Counted from the stretch's first letter, positions 17,907 through 26,490 are shown. The stretch is DNA of 45,998 nt from Modicisalibacter coralii (GCF_004117855.1 NZ_QWBW01000036.1:1-45998), one strand, 5' to 3'. Notes: generated from the letters alone by a model not told the origin. Translations and numbers: made by a program.

Positions 17907-19960
17907 GTCTCGCCACTGCGCCCCGCCCGCTGGGCTCGGTACTGATCGCCAACCGCGGCGAGATCGCCTGCCGGGTGATCCGCACCGCCCGCCGCCTGGG
18001 GCTGCGCAGCATCGCCGTCTATTCCGATGCCGACGCCAACGCCCGCCACGTCCGCGAGGCCGACGAAGCCGTGCGACTGGGACCCGCACCGGCCCACGAG
18101 AGTTATCTCGACATCGACGCCGTGATCGAGGCCGCCCGGCGCACCGGCGCCGACGCCATCCACCCGGGTTACGGCTTTCTCTCCGAGAACGCCGAGTTCG
18201 TCGCCGCCTGCGAGCGCGCCGACATCGCCTTCGTCGGCCCGCCGGCCTCGGCGATCGCCGCCATGGGCGACAAGTCCGCCGCCAAGGCGCACATGGAGAC
18301 CGCCGGCGTGCCGCTGGTCCCCGGCTACCATGGCGACGAGCAGAACGACGATCACCTCAAGACCGAGGCCGAACGCATCGGCTACCCGGTACTGCTCAAG
18401 GCCAGTGCCGGTGGCGGCGGCAAGGGCATGCGCGTGGTCGAGTCCAGCGACGATTTCCAGGCCGCCCTCGACGGGTGCCGCCGCGAGTCACGCGCCGCCT
18501 TTGGCGACGACCGCATGCTGATCGAGAAATACCTGACCCAGCCGCGCCACGTCGAGGTCCAGGTGTTCTGCGACAGCCAGGGCGACGGCGTCTACCTGTT
18601 CGAGCGCGACTGCTCGGTGCAGCGCCGCCACCAGAAGGTACTCGAAGAAGCCCCCGCCCCGGGCATGACCGAGGCACTGCGCCGCGAGATGGGCGAGGCC
18701 GCCGTGCGCGCCGCCCGCGAGATCGGCTATGTCGGCGCCGGCACCGTCGAGTTCCTGCTGGATGCCGATGGGTCCTTCTATTTCATGGAGATGAACACCC
18801 GCCTGCAGGTCGAGCACCCGGTCACCGAGATGATCACCGGCGAGGACCTGGTCGAATGGCAGCTCGCCGTCGCCGCCGGCCTGCCGCTGCCCAGGACGCA
18901 GGATGAACTCACCATCAGCGGCCATGCCTTCGAGGCCCGGCTCTATGCCGAGGATCCGGCGCAGGACTTCCTGCCGGCGACGGGGACCCTCGAGCGTTTC
19001 GGCCTCGACCTGACCGGCGCCGCACTGGACGCCGAACGGGTACGCCTCGACAGCGGCGTCGAGGCCGGTGACGCAGTCTCGATGCACTACGACCCGATGC
19101 TCGCCAAGCTGATCGTTCACGGCGACGACCGCGACCAGGCGCTGGCCACCCTCAACCGCGCCCTGGCGGCGCTCGACGTGGTCGGCGTGACCACCAACCG
19201 CGCCTTCCTGCAGCGTCTGGCCGGCCACCCCGCCTTCCAGCGCGCCGAACTCGACACCCGCTTCATCGAGCATCACCACGACGAGCTCTTCGCCAACCGC
19301 GCGCCCGACGCCGCCACCTACGCACGGCTCGCCCTGCAGGCGCTCGATCACCTGCAGGGCGAGGCCGACGACGCCCCCTGGGCGCGTCGCGACGGCTGGC
19401 GGCTCAACGCCCCCCGCCAGGTGCGCATCGCCCTGGCTGACCCGACCCATGCCGCGGACGCCAGTGACAGCGACGCGATCGTTACCGTGCGCGCCGAGCG
19501 CCCGAGCGCCAACGGCGACTGGCGCCTCAACGTCAACGGCGAAAGCTTTCAGGGCCAGTTACAGCGGCTCGACGGCGACGCCGTGGCAATCACCCTCGAC
19601 GGCCACCGCCGGCGCTACCTGGCACGTCACGAGCGCGCCGCCGACGGCGACCGGCTGATTCTCGGCGATGTCCACGGCGAAGTGCGCCTCGCCTGGCGGC
19701 GACTCGACGCCGTCGACCACGGCCAGCACGAGGTCGACGCCACCCTTACCGCGCCCATGCACGGCACCGTGGTGGAACTGCTCGTCGAGCCGGGGCAACG
19801 CGTCACCAAGGGCACGCCGCTGATGGTGATGGAAGCGATGAAGATGGAGCATACCCTGAGCGCCCCCGCCGACGGCCACGTGGATAGCTTCCACTTCCAG
19901 AGCGGCGATACCGTCGGCCAGGGGGACATGCTGCTGGCATTTCAGGCAGGAGACAGTTGA
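17903..19960 (+). CDS. liuD: Methylcrotonyl-CoA carboxylase, biotin-containing (alpha) subunit
   Basis: ATP-dependent biotin carboxylase fused to its biotin carrier, 685 residues. The biotin carboxylase domain (about 10-460) shows [20 protein letters not shown], the [13 protein letters not shown] segment, the glycine-rich ATP loop [12 protein letters not shown] and [15 protein letters not shown]. The C-terminal carrier domain has the biotinylation motif MEAMKMEHT, with the lysine near K647. The ATG at 17903 overlaps the liuC stop. The enzyme works as a complex with LiuB and needs BirA for biotin loading, so it depends on the biotin pathway to which bioA at 8.5 kb belongs. Confidence 0.96.
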   Translation: MSLATAPRPLGSVLIANRGEIACRVIRTARRLGLRSIAVYSDADANARHVREADEAVRLGPAPAHESYLDIDAVIEAARRTGADAIHPGYGFLSENAEFVAACERADIAFVGPPASAIAAMGDKSAAKAHMETAGVPLVPGYHGDEQNDDHLKTEAERIGYPVLLKASAGGGGKGMRVVESSDDFQAALDGCRRESRAAFGDDRMLIEKYLTQPRHVEVQVFCDSQGDGVYLFERDCSVQRRHQKVLEEAPAPGMTEALRREMGEAAVRAAREIGYVGAGTVEFLLDADGSFYFMEMNTRLQVEHPVTEMITGEDLVEWQLAVAAGLPLPRTQDELTISGHAFEARLYAEDPAQDFLPATGTLERFGLDLTGAALDAERVRLDSGVEAGDAVSMHYDPMLAKLIVHGDDRDQALATLNRALAALDVVGVTTNRAFLQRLAGHPAFQRAELDTRFIEHHHDELFANRAPDAATYARLALQALDHLQGEADDAPWARRDGWRLNAPRQVRIALADPTHAADASDSDAIVTVRAERPSANGDWRLNVNGESFQGQLQRLDGDAVAITLDGHRRRYLARHERAADGDRLILGDVHGEVRLAWRRLDAVDHGQHEVDATLTAPMHGTVVELLVEPGQRVTKGTPLMVMEAMKMEHTLSAPADGHVDSFHFQSGDTVGQGDMLLAFQAGDS

Positions 19961-20859
19961 TGGCACTTCCCAGACAGGTCCGCATCGTCGAAGTCGGCCC
20001 CCGCGACGGCCTGCAGAACGAACCCGAGGCAATCAGCACCGCCACCAAGCTGGAGCTGATCGACCGCCTGGGCGCCGCGGGCCTTACCCACATCGAGGCG
20101 GCAAGCTTCGTCTCGCCCAAGTGGGTGCCGCAGATGGCGGATCACCGCGAGGTAATGTCCGGCCTGGCCCGCCGGCCCGGCGTGACCTACGCCGCCCTCA
20201 CCCCCAACCTCAAGGGGCTGGACGCCGCGCTGGAATGCGCTGTCGAGGAAGTCGCCGTGTTCGGCGCTGCCAGCGAGGCCTTCTCGCAGAAGAACATCAA
20301 CTGCTCGATCGCCGAATCGCTGCAACGCTTCGCGCCGGTACTGGAACGCGCCAAGGCCGCCAACGTCCGCGTGCGAGGCTATGTCTCCTGCGTGCTCGGC
20401 TGCCCCTACGAAGGCGAGATCGCCCCGGACAGGGTCGCCGAGGTCGCGAAGGCGCTGTATGAGATGGGCTGCTACGAAGTCTCGCTCGGAGACACCATCG
20501 GCACCGGCACCCCACTCAAAGCCAAGCGCATGCTCGAAGCAGTCAGCCGCGGCATTCCCAGGGACAAGCTCGCCGCCCACTTCCACGACACTTACGGTCA
20601 GGCGCTCGCCAACCTCTACGCCGTGCTGGAAGAAGGTATCGCCGTGATCGACAGCTCCGTCGCCGGCCTCGGTGGCTGCCCCTACGCCAAAGGGGCCTCC
20701 GGCAACGTGGCCAGTGAGGATGTCGTCTACCTGCTCGACGGCCTCGGCATCGAGAGCGGCATCGATCTGGATACGCTGGCGAAAACCGGTACCTGGATCA
20801 CCCAAACCATCGGTCGGCCCAATCGCTCCAAGGTCGGTGTGGCAATCGCCGCCCGGTGA
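19960..20859 (+). CDS. liuE: Hydroxymethylglutaryl-CoA lyase
   Basis: Cleaves HMG-CoA to acetoacetate and acetyl-CoA, the last step of leucine degradation. The 299-residue TIM-barrel protein carries [12 protein letters not shown] at the N-terminus. It also carries the signature [17 protein letters not shown], which includes the catalytic cysteine of the HMG-CoA lyase family. The ATG at 19960 shares one base with the liuD stop (TGATG) and follows GGCAGGAGA; a TTG three bases earlier is the alternative. It closes the liu operon and is followed by a strong terminator. Confidence 0.95.
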   Translation: MALPRQVRIVEVGPRDGLQNEPEAISTATKLELIDRLGAAGLTHIEAASFVSPKWVPQMADHREVMSGLARRPGVTYAALTPNLKGLDAALECAVEEVAVFGAASEAFSQKNINCSIAESLQRFAPVLERAKAANVRVRGYVSCVLGCPYEGEIAPDRVAEVAKALYEMGCYEVSLGDTIGTGTPLKAKRMLEAVSRGIPRDKLAAHFHDTYGQALANLYAVLEEGIAVIDSSVAGLGGCPYAKGASGNVASEDVVYLLDGLGIESGIDLDTLAKTGTWITQTIGRPNRSKVGVAIAAR

Positions 20860-20893
20860 CCCAGAGCGAAGTCGCAACAGCGCAGAAAACGAA

Positions 20894-20933
20894 AAAGCCC
20901 CTGAGCCAGCAAGCTGGCTCAGGGGCTTTGCGT
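20894..20933 (+). terminator. Strong intrinsic terminator of the liu operon
   Basis: A 17-base perfect stem: AAAGCCCCTGAGCCAGC (20894-20910) pairs with GCTGGCTCAGGGGCTTT (20913-20929) across a two-base gap. It is preceded by AAAA and followed by GCGTT. It marks the boundary between the liu operon and the cassette array. Confidence 0.9.
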
Positions 20934-21045
20934 TGTGTCAGCCATGCGTCCCTGGTGGAAAATTAACACCACTGTTACCCGACTCCCGAGGGCATCCGGC
21001 GACCAGCCGCCAGGCCGGAAACGCGCTTGAATGACGGGTTACCTG

Positions 21046-21393
21046 CTACCCGAAGAAACAGCCATTTTTGTCAGCACTCACGATGGCAAAGAATTCCTCG
21101 ATGGAGCGTGACTCAGGTTCTGGCGTGTACGAATGCCACTTTAGATCGCTACGCATCCAGTAGATTTTCCAGCGTTGAGATTTCTTGACGTAGGTCGCTT
21201 TGGCTACCGGCGATTCAATGTTCATGGATGGATCCCGAAAATGGGGGAGAATTTCGACAATCTGAACGCTTTGACCTGAAACCCGAACGGCTAGATCCAA
21301 CTTGGCTCTGATCTCGACTGGCGGCCTCTGATCTTCAAGAAATTCAGAAGCGGCCCGCTCAATTTTCTTTGCTTCGAACTCACTGAATGCCAT
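21046..21393 (-). CDS. DUF3024 family protein
   Basis: 115 residues of a small uncharacterised family that is frequent in integron cassettes. Family hallmarks visible are RRPPVEIRAKLDL-type spacing near the N-terminus (here QRPPVEIRAKLDLAV), ESPVAKATYVKKSQRWKIYW, the DLKWHSYTPEPE stretch and a C-terminal CFFG. Biochemical function is not known. It is the last cassette before the liu terminator; a possible degraded attC lies between 20962 and 21043. Confidence 0.85.
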   Translation of the reverse strand: MAFSEFEAKKIERAASEFLEDQRPPVEIRAKLDLAVRVSGQSVQIVEILPHFRDPSMNIESPVAKATYVKKSQRWKIYWMRSDLKWHSYTPEPESRSIEEFFAIVSADKNGCFFG

Positions 21394-21416
21394 ATAGATT
21401 CTCTATGGGAACGTCC

Positions 21417-21463
21417 ACATAACGCCGCACTCACCGGCTTTAACGATGCAACGCCTTGTCAAA
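21417..21463 (-). other. Candidate attC (weak)
   Basis: ACATAAC at 21417-21423 forms a tolerable GTTRRRY end on the minus strand (GTTATGT), with GCCG...CGGC pairing inside. The other end, overlapping the acetyltransferase 3' end, is degenerate. Position between two cassettes is the main support. Confidence 0.35.
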
Positions 21464-22006
21464 CGATGACAGCTCCGATGCCAGCATCGAATAGAGGGCA
21501 TGGTCCACATAGCTGCCGTGCAGGTACTCACGCTCTCGAAGTACGCCCTCGAATGTAAAACCCAAGCGCTCGGGGACCGCCCGACTTCTTGCATTGCCCG
21601 TCGCACAGGCAATCTCAATTCGATTCAGTTCGTGCTCATTAAACCCTATGTTCACCAAAGATCTCACGGCGGATGTCATGATGCCTTTCCCGACGTAGGC
21701 CCGACTCAGCCAGTAGCCGACCCCGCCAATCCTATTCGCCAGCTCGAATGGGTGGAAGCCACAAGCCCCGCACATTGCGCCGCCATAAAAGATCGCGTAC
21801 TGAGGGCCCTTGCCAGCTTCATACTGGCAGAGCGTCGACTTGATGAATGATTCAGTGTCATTCGCTGTTTTGGTTCCATCAACCCATGGCAACCATTCTC
21901 GCAGGTGATCTCGACTTCCATCCACCAAATCAAAGAGCTGCTCGGTGTGTTCCAGGCTCAGCAATTTCAGTTCAACTGCTTCAGTGACAAACAAACCCGC
22001 CTCCAT
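21440..22006 (-). CDS. GNAT acetyltransferase, RimJ/RimL-like
   Basis: 188 residues. It is a GNAT-fold N-acetyltransferase that would use acetyl-CoA. The protein shows LKLLSLEHTEQLFDLVDGSR at the start, then GACGFHPFELANRIGGVGYW (strands 4-5) and the acetyl-CoA loop region AYVGKGIMTSAVRSLV. NRIEIACATGN and SRAVPERLGFTFEGVLRE follow. It is closest in pattern to the RimL/YdaF group that acetylates ribosomal proteins or small amines; the substrate is unknown. An AGGTG from the neighbouring attC end, nine bases before the ATG, may serve as its ribosome-binding site. Confidence 0.85.
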   Translation of the reverse strand: MEAGLFVTEAVELKLLSLEHTEQLFDLVDGSRDHLREWLPWVDGTKTANDTESFIKSTLCQYEAGKGPQYAIFYGGAMCGACGFHPFELANRIGGVGYWLSRAYVGKGIMTSAVRSLVNIGFNEHELNRIEIACATGNARSRAVPERLGFTFEGVLREREYLHGSYVDHALYSMLASELSSFDKALHR

Positions 22007-22008
22007 TT

Positions 22009-22086
22009 GCTTAACACCTAGGCTCGGCGGCCGACTTGGTAGCTCGCCGCGCCGGAAAAGCGATCCCGTTGACCGATCGGTTATTA
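22009..22086 (-). other. Candidate attC (78 bp)
   Basis: GCTTAAC at 22009-22015 gives a perfect GTTAAGC (GTTRRRY) on the minus strand. The opposite end, GTTATTA at 22080-22086, is imperfect. Internal CGGCG/CGCCG segments can pair. It lies about 50 bases beyond the stop of the upstream cassette gene. Confidence 0.5.
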
Positions 22087-22137
22087 GCCATATCTACAAA
22101 CGTTCCGCTGCTCTCTGAGCGGATCGTGAATTCCACA

Positions 22138-22545
22138 TCAGCCTCTAAATTCAGAACTCCACACTCTATTTAGATCGTCCGTGAGATGTACCGCGCAAAC
22201 AAAAGGTTCACCCCAAGTAGATTTGATCCCAATCTGCCTTTTCGTAGGCGGGACGTTAAACACCACATTGATGACCGCGGACTTCACGCGCTCCCAGCCA
22301 ATGCCCTTTTTCTTAAGCTGTTCATCCAAAAAATCCGCATAGGGCCTCGCGATACGGCTACTGAACCTGAACGCTGGGGTGGAATTCCCATTCGCCAAGT
22401 TGAGCGAAAAGCTATAGGAACCTGTTTCGGCCACCAGTTTGTATAATACTCCAAGTGCCCAGTATCCATCCACGTCGTTGTTCCTGGACGAAAAGCTACT
22501 GGAGATGCCAGAGGCAATTCCCTTTAGCTCCTTACGTCTTGGCAT
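22138..22545 (-). CDS. Unrecognised cassette protein
   Basis: 135 residues from MPRRKELKG (a GTG nine bases upstream is the alternative). The N-terminus KELKGIASGISSSFSSRNND, followed by VDGYWALGVLYKL, is a pattern seen in uncharacterised integron-cassette proteins, but I cannot name a family with a function. It is predicted mixed alpha/beta and soluble, with no signal peptide. The start lies about 10 bases from the end of the attC at 22555-22616, typical of cassette genes. Confidence 0.65.
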   Translation of the reverse strand: MPRRKELKGIASGISSSFSSRNNDVDGYWALGVLYKLVAETGSYSFSLNLANGNSTPAFRFSSRIARPYADFLDEQLKKKGIGWERVKSAVINVVFNVPPTKRQIGIKSTWGEPFVCAVHLTDDLNRVWSSEFRG

Positions 22546-22554
22546 ATAGATCAC

Positions 22555-22616
22555 GTTAGCCCGCGCGTGAATTAAGCCGTGCTGCGAAGCGGCTTCGGTT
22601 GGAATGAAAGTTAGAC
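22555..22616 (-). other. attC site, near-canonical aadA-like 60-base element
   Basis: Read on the minus strand it begins GTCTAAC, continues through AAGCCGCTTCGCAGCACGGC and ends GGCTAAC. This closely follows the classic attC of aadA cassettes (GTCTAAC...GCCGCTTCGCGGCGCGGC...). GTCTAAC is a perfect R'' box and contains the TAA stop of the upstream GFA gene (22611-22613). Confidence 0.85.
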
Positions 22617-23015
22617 CTCTTGCCGATCCGACGGGTGATTGACGCCGTCATTGGTCGTAACATCGGGGATGGCAAAAGGGTTAACGCCTTCAAGGCAGCC
22701 TACGTTATAACCATACTCACTAGGGTTGGAGCGGCGCTGATGATGCGTATAGATGCCACAATTCGAGCAAAAATAGTGCTTGGCAGTGAGCGTGTTGAAT
22801 TGGTAGAGCTTCAGATGCTCGGCGCCTTGCAGAACGCGAATGCCGTTTAAAGAAACAGAAGCAACGATCGCGCCTCTGCGTCGGCACATGGAGCAATCAC
22901 AGCGGCGCGGATTTACCACGCCATCAGGCAGGCTCAACTCCAGTACCACTGAGCCGCAATGGCATGACGCTCTGTGCTTGGTTTGTATCTGAACCCCACC
23001 GACTTCCTTGAACAT
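22611..23015 (-). CDS. GFA/CENP-V-fold zinc protein (cassette)
   Basis: 134 residues with the zinc-binding pattern of the glutathione-dependent formaldehyde-activating enzyme family: CHCGSVVLEL, CDCSMCRRRGAIVASV and HYFCSNCGIYTHH. Family members bind two zinc ions; most, including this one, have no established reaction, and the formaldehyde role belongs to a subset. AGGAG lies nine bases before the ATG. The stop codon lies in the R'' box of the adjacent attC. A second, different GFA gene occurs at 32.8 kb. Confidence 0.88.
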   Translation of the reverse strand: MFKEVGGVQIQTKHRASCHCGSVVLELSLPDGVVNPRRCDCSMCRRRGAIVASVSLNGIRVLQGAEHLKLYQFNTLTAKHYFCSNCGIYTHHQRRSNPSEYGYNVGCLEGVNPFAIPDVTTNDGVNHPSDRQEV

Positions 23016-23034
23016 CGAAAGCTTCTCCTATGAT

Positions 23035-23103
23035 GTCTAACGCCGTGCTCTGGGGCAGACCGAAACGCAGAGTAAATTTGTCCCTAGCAGCACCCTGTTA
23101 TAC
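23035..23103 (-). other. attC site (69 bp)
   Basis: On the minus strand it runs from GTATAAC (23103-23097) to a perfect GTTAGAC (23041-23035), with inner segments GGGTGCTGC and GAGCAC able to pair imperfectly. It lies six bases after the stop of the broken cassette gene and directly upstream of the GFA gene. Confidence 0.75.
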
Positions 23104-23108
23104 CTTGC

Positions 23109-23553
23109 CTACACCAAACCACGGCTTAAGCTTTGAACCCCATTTTTCTCGTAGAATGGATTAGTTTGATTTATAAAGTACTGACTGAGACCTGAATCAC
23201 CTCCATTGGCGCTATAGAGATCAACAGGCACGGTTTCAATATACCAATAAATACCCTCAGACAAAGAAATGCTTATATAACCTTCTCCCAATGCAGACTT
23301 TGATTGAGGGTGTCTTTGCATCTCTTTTTCTAACCTGCCAGCTTTTTAAACTCTATGAGCCCCACAACTCCAGGAAGTTCTAAAAGTACATCGCCCAGCT
23401 CTTTGTCTGCTGGCGTTTGTTGAAGCAGGTTTACGACTGACAAAACCTCATTTCCGCCTTTCTTAGCACCAACAGAGTAGCCCAACCCATAAAGAAAGTT
23501 TCCAATGACTACATTTCATATAGTTTAATTATTCTTTCAGCTATCCCTAGATT
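23109..23553 (-). pseudogene. Cassette gene broken by two single-base frameshifts
   Basis: Three consecutive minus-strand frames read as one protein of about 148 residues. Segment 1 (to 23509) ends NLGIAERIIKLYEM then TAG. Segment 2 (23508-23330) reads VIGNFLYGLGYSVGAKKGG to GVVGLIEFKK and stops. Segment 3 (23341-23109) reads RLEKEMQRHPQSKSALGEGY to QSLSRGLV. One missing base near 23509 and one missing A in the A5 run at 23343-23347 would restore a single frame. No ATG is evident at the 5' end. Segment 3 alone has an ATG and could be made as a 70-residue protein. Family not recognised. Confidence 0.65.
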
Positions 23554-23554
23554 G

Positions 23555-23610
23555 ATATAACGTTGAAGTTCAGCCGCGGCGAAGCCGTCGGCTGCAGCGC
23601 CTGGTTAGCT
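23555..23610 (-). other. attC site (56 bp)
   Basis: Minus strand: AGCTAAC, then GCGCTGCAGCCGACGG, CTTCGCCG, CGGCTGAACTTCAAC and GTTATAT. The GCAGCCGACGGC...GCCGCGGCTG core and end boxes are typical attC. In one frame it encodes the familiar attC-derived peptide NQALQPTA. Confidence 0.85.
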
Positions 23611-24154
23611 CTTGTACTAGCTTCCAGCGGTACATCACCTTTGCCGCCGCCTTTGATTTGTACTCGTTCTTGTAATCCACGCTGTAGACCTCCGTCCTTC
23701 CTACTTCGAGGACGCTGATATCGTCGCACCAGAGCTCGTGATATCCGTGGGAGGTATCAACGGAAAAAAGTAGGCGGTTGGGGATGTCCGCAGTTCCGGT
23801 GACATTGATGCGCAGATCCGTGTTCGCATTCGCTGGGACTTCAAACTCGGAGCTTCCCATGAACAGCGCCTCTCGGCTGGAAAGACGCTCAGCGTACTCC
23901 GGCTTGCCTCCGGCCTTTTTCTGGACCTCGAATATCTTGTGCTTATAACAGTCAATGCGCTTGGTCTTAACCGGGTAGGGCTGCCGATTCTTCGTCACCA
24001 AAATGAACATCATGTCGTTTTTCGTCTTGTGCACGACCACCCGGACGACCTTCAAGGGCTTCCTAGCACTGCGGTACCACCCGACCAAGACAGAGACCAC
24101 CGCCACGATCGCCGCGAGGGAGGCGAGAATATCCACCAAAGCCTTGAAATCCAT
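23570..24154 (-). CDS. Membrane-anchored unrecognised cassette protein
   Basis: 194 residues. One N-terminal membrane segment (about 8-26, LASLAAIVAVVSVLVGW) is followed by a basic juxtamembrane region and a beta-rich soluble domain. GGAGAG precedes the ATG. The last dozen residues (LTRRCSRRLRRG) are encoded by the attC itself and the stop lies within it, so the C-terminal tail is probably a recombination by-product rather than functional. No family recognised. Confidence 0.65.
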   Translation of the reverse strand: MDFKALVDILASLAAIVAVVSVLVGWYRSARKPLKVVRVVVHKTKNDMMFILVTKNRQPYPVKTKRIDCYKHKIFEVQKKAGGKPEYAERLSSREALFMGSSEFEVPANANTDLRINVTGTADIPNRLLFSVDTSHGYHELWCDDISVLEVGRTEVYSVDYKNEYKSKAAAKVMYRWKLVQELTRRCSRRLRRG

Positions 24155-24166
24155 GCTCTCTCCAGG

Positions 24167-24241
24167 AGCTAACGCCTCAATAACCGGCGCAGCTTTGCTG
24201 CGTCCGGCGCCGCAGGCGCAAAGTTGATTGATTTGTTAGGC
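24167..24241 (-). other. attC site (75 bp)
   Basis: Minus strand: perfect GCCTAAC, then AAATCAATCAAC, TTTGCGCCTGCGGCGCCGG, GCAGCAAAGCTGCGCCGG, TTATTGAGGC and GTTAGCT. Outer parts ATCAAT/ATTGA and inner GC-rich parts pair across the site, giving the expected attC cruciform. Confidence 0.88.
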
Positions 24242-24250
24242 TTTGCACTA

Positions 24251-25093
24251 CTACAATGGCCATACTTTTCTGGTCTTTAGAAAACTATCGTCAACAGTGT
24301 AAGTGTAAAAGTATTCATCTAGGCCAAAAAAACCATCTATGCCATGTGTATGGCAAGCGATACGGGAAAGCTCAGATAGAACGGTTGAGAGCCAGCGAGC
24401 GATAGACAAAGAATGGTACCTTCCCCACTTTTGTACGACTACATTTTGGCCGGCACGTATGGAGGCAGATTCAACGTCCTGCATAGTATGCCCACTTTCA
24501 TTCGTTTGTATCACCATAGTAAATGGTGAAATCATCGAATCAATTAATTCAGCCCTACCTTCAACTCTCTTTTGTGCAGCTTTTCCGTAATAGTGCTTTT
24601 CCAATATACTCTCAGCCACCTCGCCCCACCACTTATTTATAGGTTCATCTGCAGTTAAATTGGGATCATCTAGCGATGCGAAATTTGCGTACCTGCCTCG
24701 TCTCGCGTCAGCAAATGAATCTAAGCACTCTAGTATTTTTTGTGGAATTTCTTGTGTAGGGCGAGAATAGCGAAGCGATAGCTGCATCTTTTCGGAAATA
24801 CTCTCAACTTCATTGGCGAGGTCAATCAGTTTATGACCGAATTTTCTAACAACTTTCTCGCCAGGCATTTTCCCATTGTTTTCGATAGCATGATGCGCAA
24901 CCAGTATTAGCTTTGAAAGCCTTTCTAACCCAACCGAGAGACCAAAGAACGCGGTGTAATACTCGCCCATCTTATCCGCGTAATTAGCCCTACCTATAGC
25001 CGTTGCTCCAGAGCCAATCAGATGCCTGACTAATGATGCTTCTCGACCCAGAGCATGCCATTCAGGCACTTCCCACGGATTTTTTCTACTCAT
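24251..25093 (-). CDS. Unrecognised helical cassette protein
   Basis: 280 residues, mostly predicted alpha-helix. The early segment ADKMGEYYTAFFGLSVGLER, then LSKLILVAHHAIENNG and VVRKFGHKLIDLANE, is reminiscent of HEPN-type helical bundles. No clear Rx4-6H motif could be placed, so that is only a suggestion. AAAGGAAAG precedes the ATG. The gene is AT-rich compared with chromosomal neighbours. It is one of the larger cassettes in the array. Confidence 0.7.
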   Translation of the reverse strand: MSRKNPWEVPEWHALGREASLVRHLIGSGATAIGRANYADKMGEYYTAFFGLSVGLERLSKLILVAHHAIENNGKMPGEKVVRKFGHKLIDLANEVESISEKMQLSLRYSRPTQEIPQKILECLDSFADARRGRYANFASLDDPNLTADEPINKWWGEVAESILEKHYYGKAAQKRVEGRAELIDSMISPFTMVIQTNESGHTMQDVESASIRAGQNVVVQKWGRYHSLSIARWLSTVLSELSRIACHTHGIDGFFGLDEYFYTYTVDDSFLKTRKVWPL

Positions 25094-25134
25094 TTATTCA
25101 CTTTCCTTTAATCATGGGATGAGGTTTGAATGGA

Positions 25135-25235
25135 GCCTAACGCCTTGCTCAGCGGTGAGTTAACCTGGCGCTTATTGTGCGGGCTGTGCACAAAAAATAT
25201 CAGATTGACGAGTCCGTTGCAGCAACTTGCTAGGC
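25135..25235 (-). other. Candidate attC (101 bp)
   Basis: Minus strand: GCCTAGC (one change from RYYYAAC) to a perfect GTTAGGC. The outermost segments GCCTAGCAAGTTGCT and AGCAAGGCGTTAGGC are complementary with few mismatches. It starts six bases after the stop of the next cassette gene. Confidence 0.65.
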
Positions 25236-25240
25236 ATATA

Positions 25241-25882
25241 TTACAACCACTCACCTAATATTTGATTACGATAGAAATCAGAGTGAATATCATACTGAGG
25301 CTCTACATTTGCAGAGTACAAGTATAAAAACTCATTTTTGGGGAGGTTGGCTATATCACCTAGCCACATAATTACATGGCCTCCTTTATTAACACCGTAT
25401 GGAACGTCAATGTCACCAGGGCCATGAATGCGACCAGCGCTTTCTGTTTGTTTCTCCAGATTATAGCCATCCGCATGTTCAAATTTGACTAAAACATGCT
25501 TCTCAAAATATACAGGAGTTAAAAAGCCATCTGATGGCCTATTTCTGATCAACCCTGGTATGAAAAAATGTTCCGCTGGAGAATACTTGAAATCTGTCTG
25601 TTCACCGACAGGAAGCTTTCCTCTATTAAACTTACCAAACTGATTGATTCTGACTTCCTTTTTACCGTTCCTCTTACCGTCTTCAGCATATTCTTTTATG
25701 ATCTGTACTGCTGGGCTAGAAAAACGAATCTGGCCACTACTTTTATTGAGCAAATACGGAAGACGATCCAAAACAATCTTCATGCCGTCGTAGTGTACTG
25801 TTTTTCTTTGAATACAGAACTCTAGAGGGCTTCCATCTAGATCATAGTAATCGTCATAGCCATCTAAACTATCTATTTTCAA
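25241..25882 (-). CDS. Unrecognised cassette protein with TTG start
   Basis: 213 residues, no signal peptide or membrane segment, no recognised family. The N-terminus is acidic and Tyr-rich (LDGYDDYYDLDGSPLEFC), and the C-terminal half is beta-rich with a GPGDIDVPYGVNKGGHVIMW segment. The start codon is TTG at 25882, supported by a perfect AGGAGG seven bases upstream; no ATG is available there. It is the most AT-rich cassette. Confidence 0.7.
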   Translation of the reverse strand: MKIDSLDGYDDYYDLDGSPLEFCIQRKTVHYDGMKIVLDRLPYLLNKSSGQIRFSSPAVQIIKEYAEDGKRNGKKEVRINQFGKFNRGKLPVGEQTDFKYSPAEHFFIPGLIRNRPSDGFLTPVYFEKHVLVKFEHADGYNLEKQTESAGRIHGPGDIDVPYGVNKGGHVIMWLGDIANLPKNEFLYLYSANVEPQYDIHSDFYRNQILGEWL

Positions 25883-26340
25883 TGGACAACCTCCTAGATG
25901 CCTAACAGAGATTCTAAACGCGCTCGCTTAGTGACTTGAACGCGCTAGCACGCTCAAAAATATTGTCGAGCACACCATTTTTTACCTAACCCATTGATAA
26001 AACTGGTTTCTCACAACAGCTCGGCTACTTATGCCGAATTCGCGCGCTTGCACATCTTGCCAGACCCAATAATACTGTATACAAAAACAGAAACTCGGTC
26101 ATCAACGTATGGATGCGCAGAGCAGCCTCTCAAGCTGATGGATCGTGTGAAGCCATCATGCGGGTAAACGCTACAGCTCGCGTACCGAGAGAACCTAACA
26201 CCTGGCCACGCTACCGCCCCTACCTAGGCATGGGGTGATGGCACTTGCCATCCATGCAGTAGTTCTAGCATTCAGCTATGAGACAATTCCACCTGGCCAT
26301 GCAGGGGGTCTTGAATAACAAGATTATTCACTCATCATGA
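25883..26340. other. Right margin of the cassette array, no gene seen
   Basis: Two further half-sites match RYYYAAC on the plus strand (GCCTAAC at 25900-25906, ACCTAAC at 26193-26199), as attC ends would, but no matching partner ends or open frames accompany them. They may be remnants of deleted cassettes. CACCTGGCCA occurs twice in 26199-26330. Confidence 0.4.
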
Positions 26341-26454
26341 CGGATGCAAAACGTTGTGGGTCGTAATAGACGCATAATCCGCCGCGTTGAGATTCAGGCC
26401 TTGGAAATTCCACCACTCAAGCGGATGCCGGCTCAGCGAAAACGCCCCAAAGAG

Positions 26455-26490
26455 AAAAGCCCCGAGCCAGTGTTCTGGCCCGGGGCTTTT
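26455..26490. terminator. Bidirectional terminator downstream of dabA
   Basis: AAAAGCCCCGAGCCAG (26455-26470), a four-base loop and CTGGCCCGGGGCTTTT (26475-26490), with one mismatch. A and T runs flank both sides, so it terminates the minus-strand dab transcript and separates it from the cassette array. Confidence 0.88.

Larger units (their letters stand above)
20960..26200 (-). mobile_element. Integron-type gene cassette array without integrase (CALIN)
   Basis: All genes between the liu terminator and the dab terminator point to the minus strand, are small and unrelated, and have lower GC than their surroundings. At least four attC sites are convincing (22555-22616, 23035-23103, 23555-23610, 24167-24241) and three or more are candidates. 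Each lies just downstream of a cassette gene, with the conserved RYYYAAC end nearest the stop codon and the GTTRRRY end facing the next gene. Several stop codons fall inside the attC. No integrase gene or recognisable attI is present; on orientation they would lie to the right, where the dab operon begins instead. Confidence 0.8.

Noticed and set aside
24251-25093. Calling the helical cassette protein a HEPN toxin
   Set aside because: A helical-bundle look alone is not enough; the Rx4-6H catalytic motif could not be located and no antitoxin partner is adjacent.
25900-26199. Two extra complete attC sites at the right margin of the array
   Set aside because: GCCTAAC and ACCTAAC half-sites exist, but no partner ends or pairing arms were found, so only half-sites are reported.
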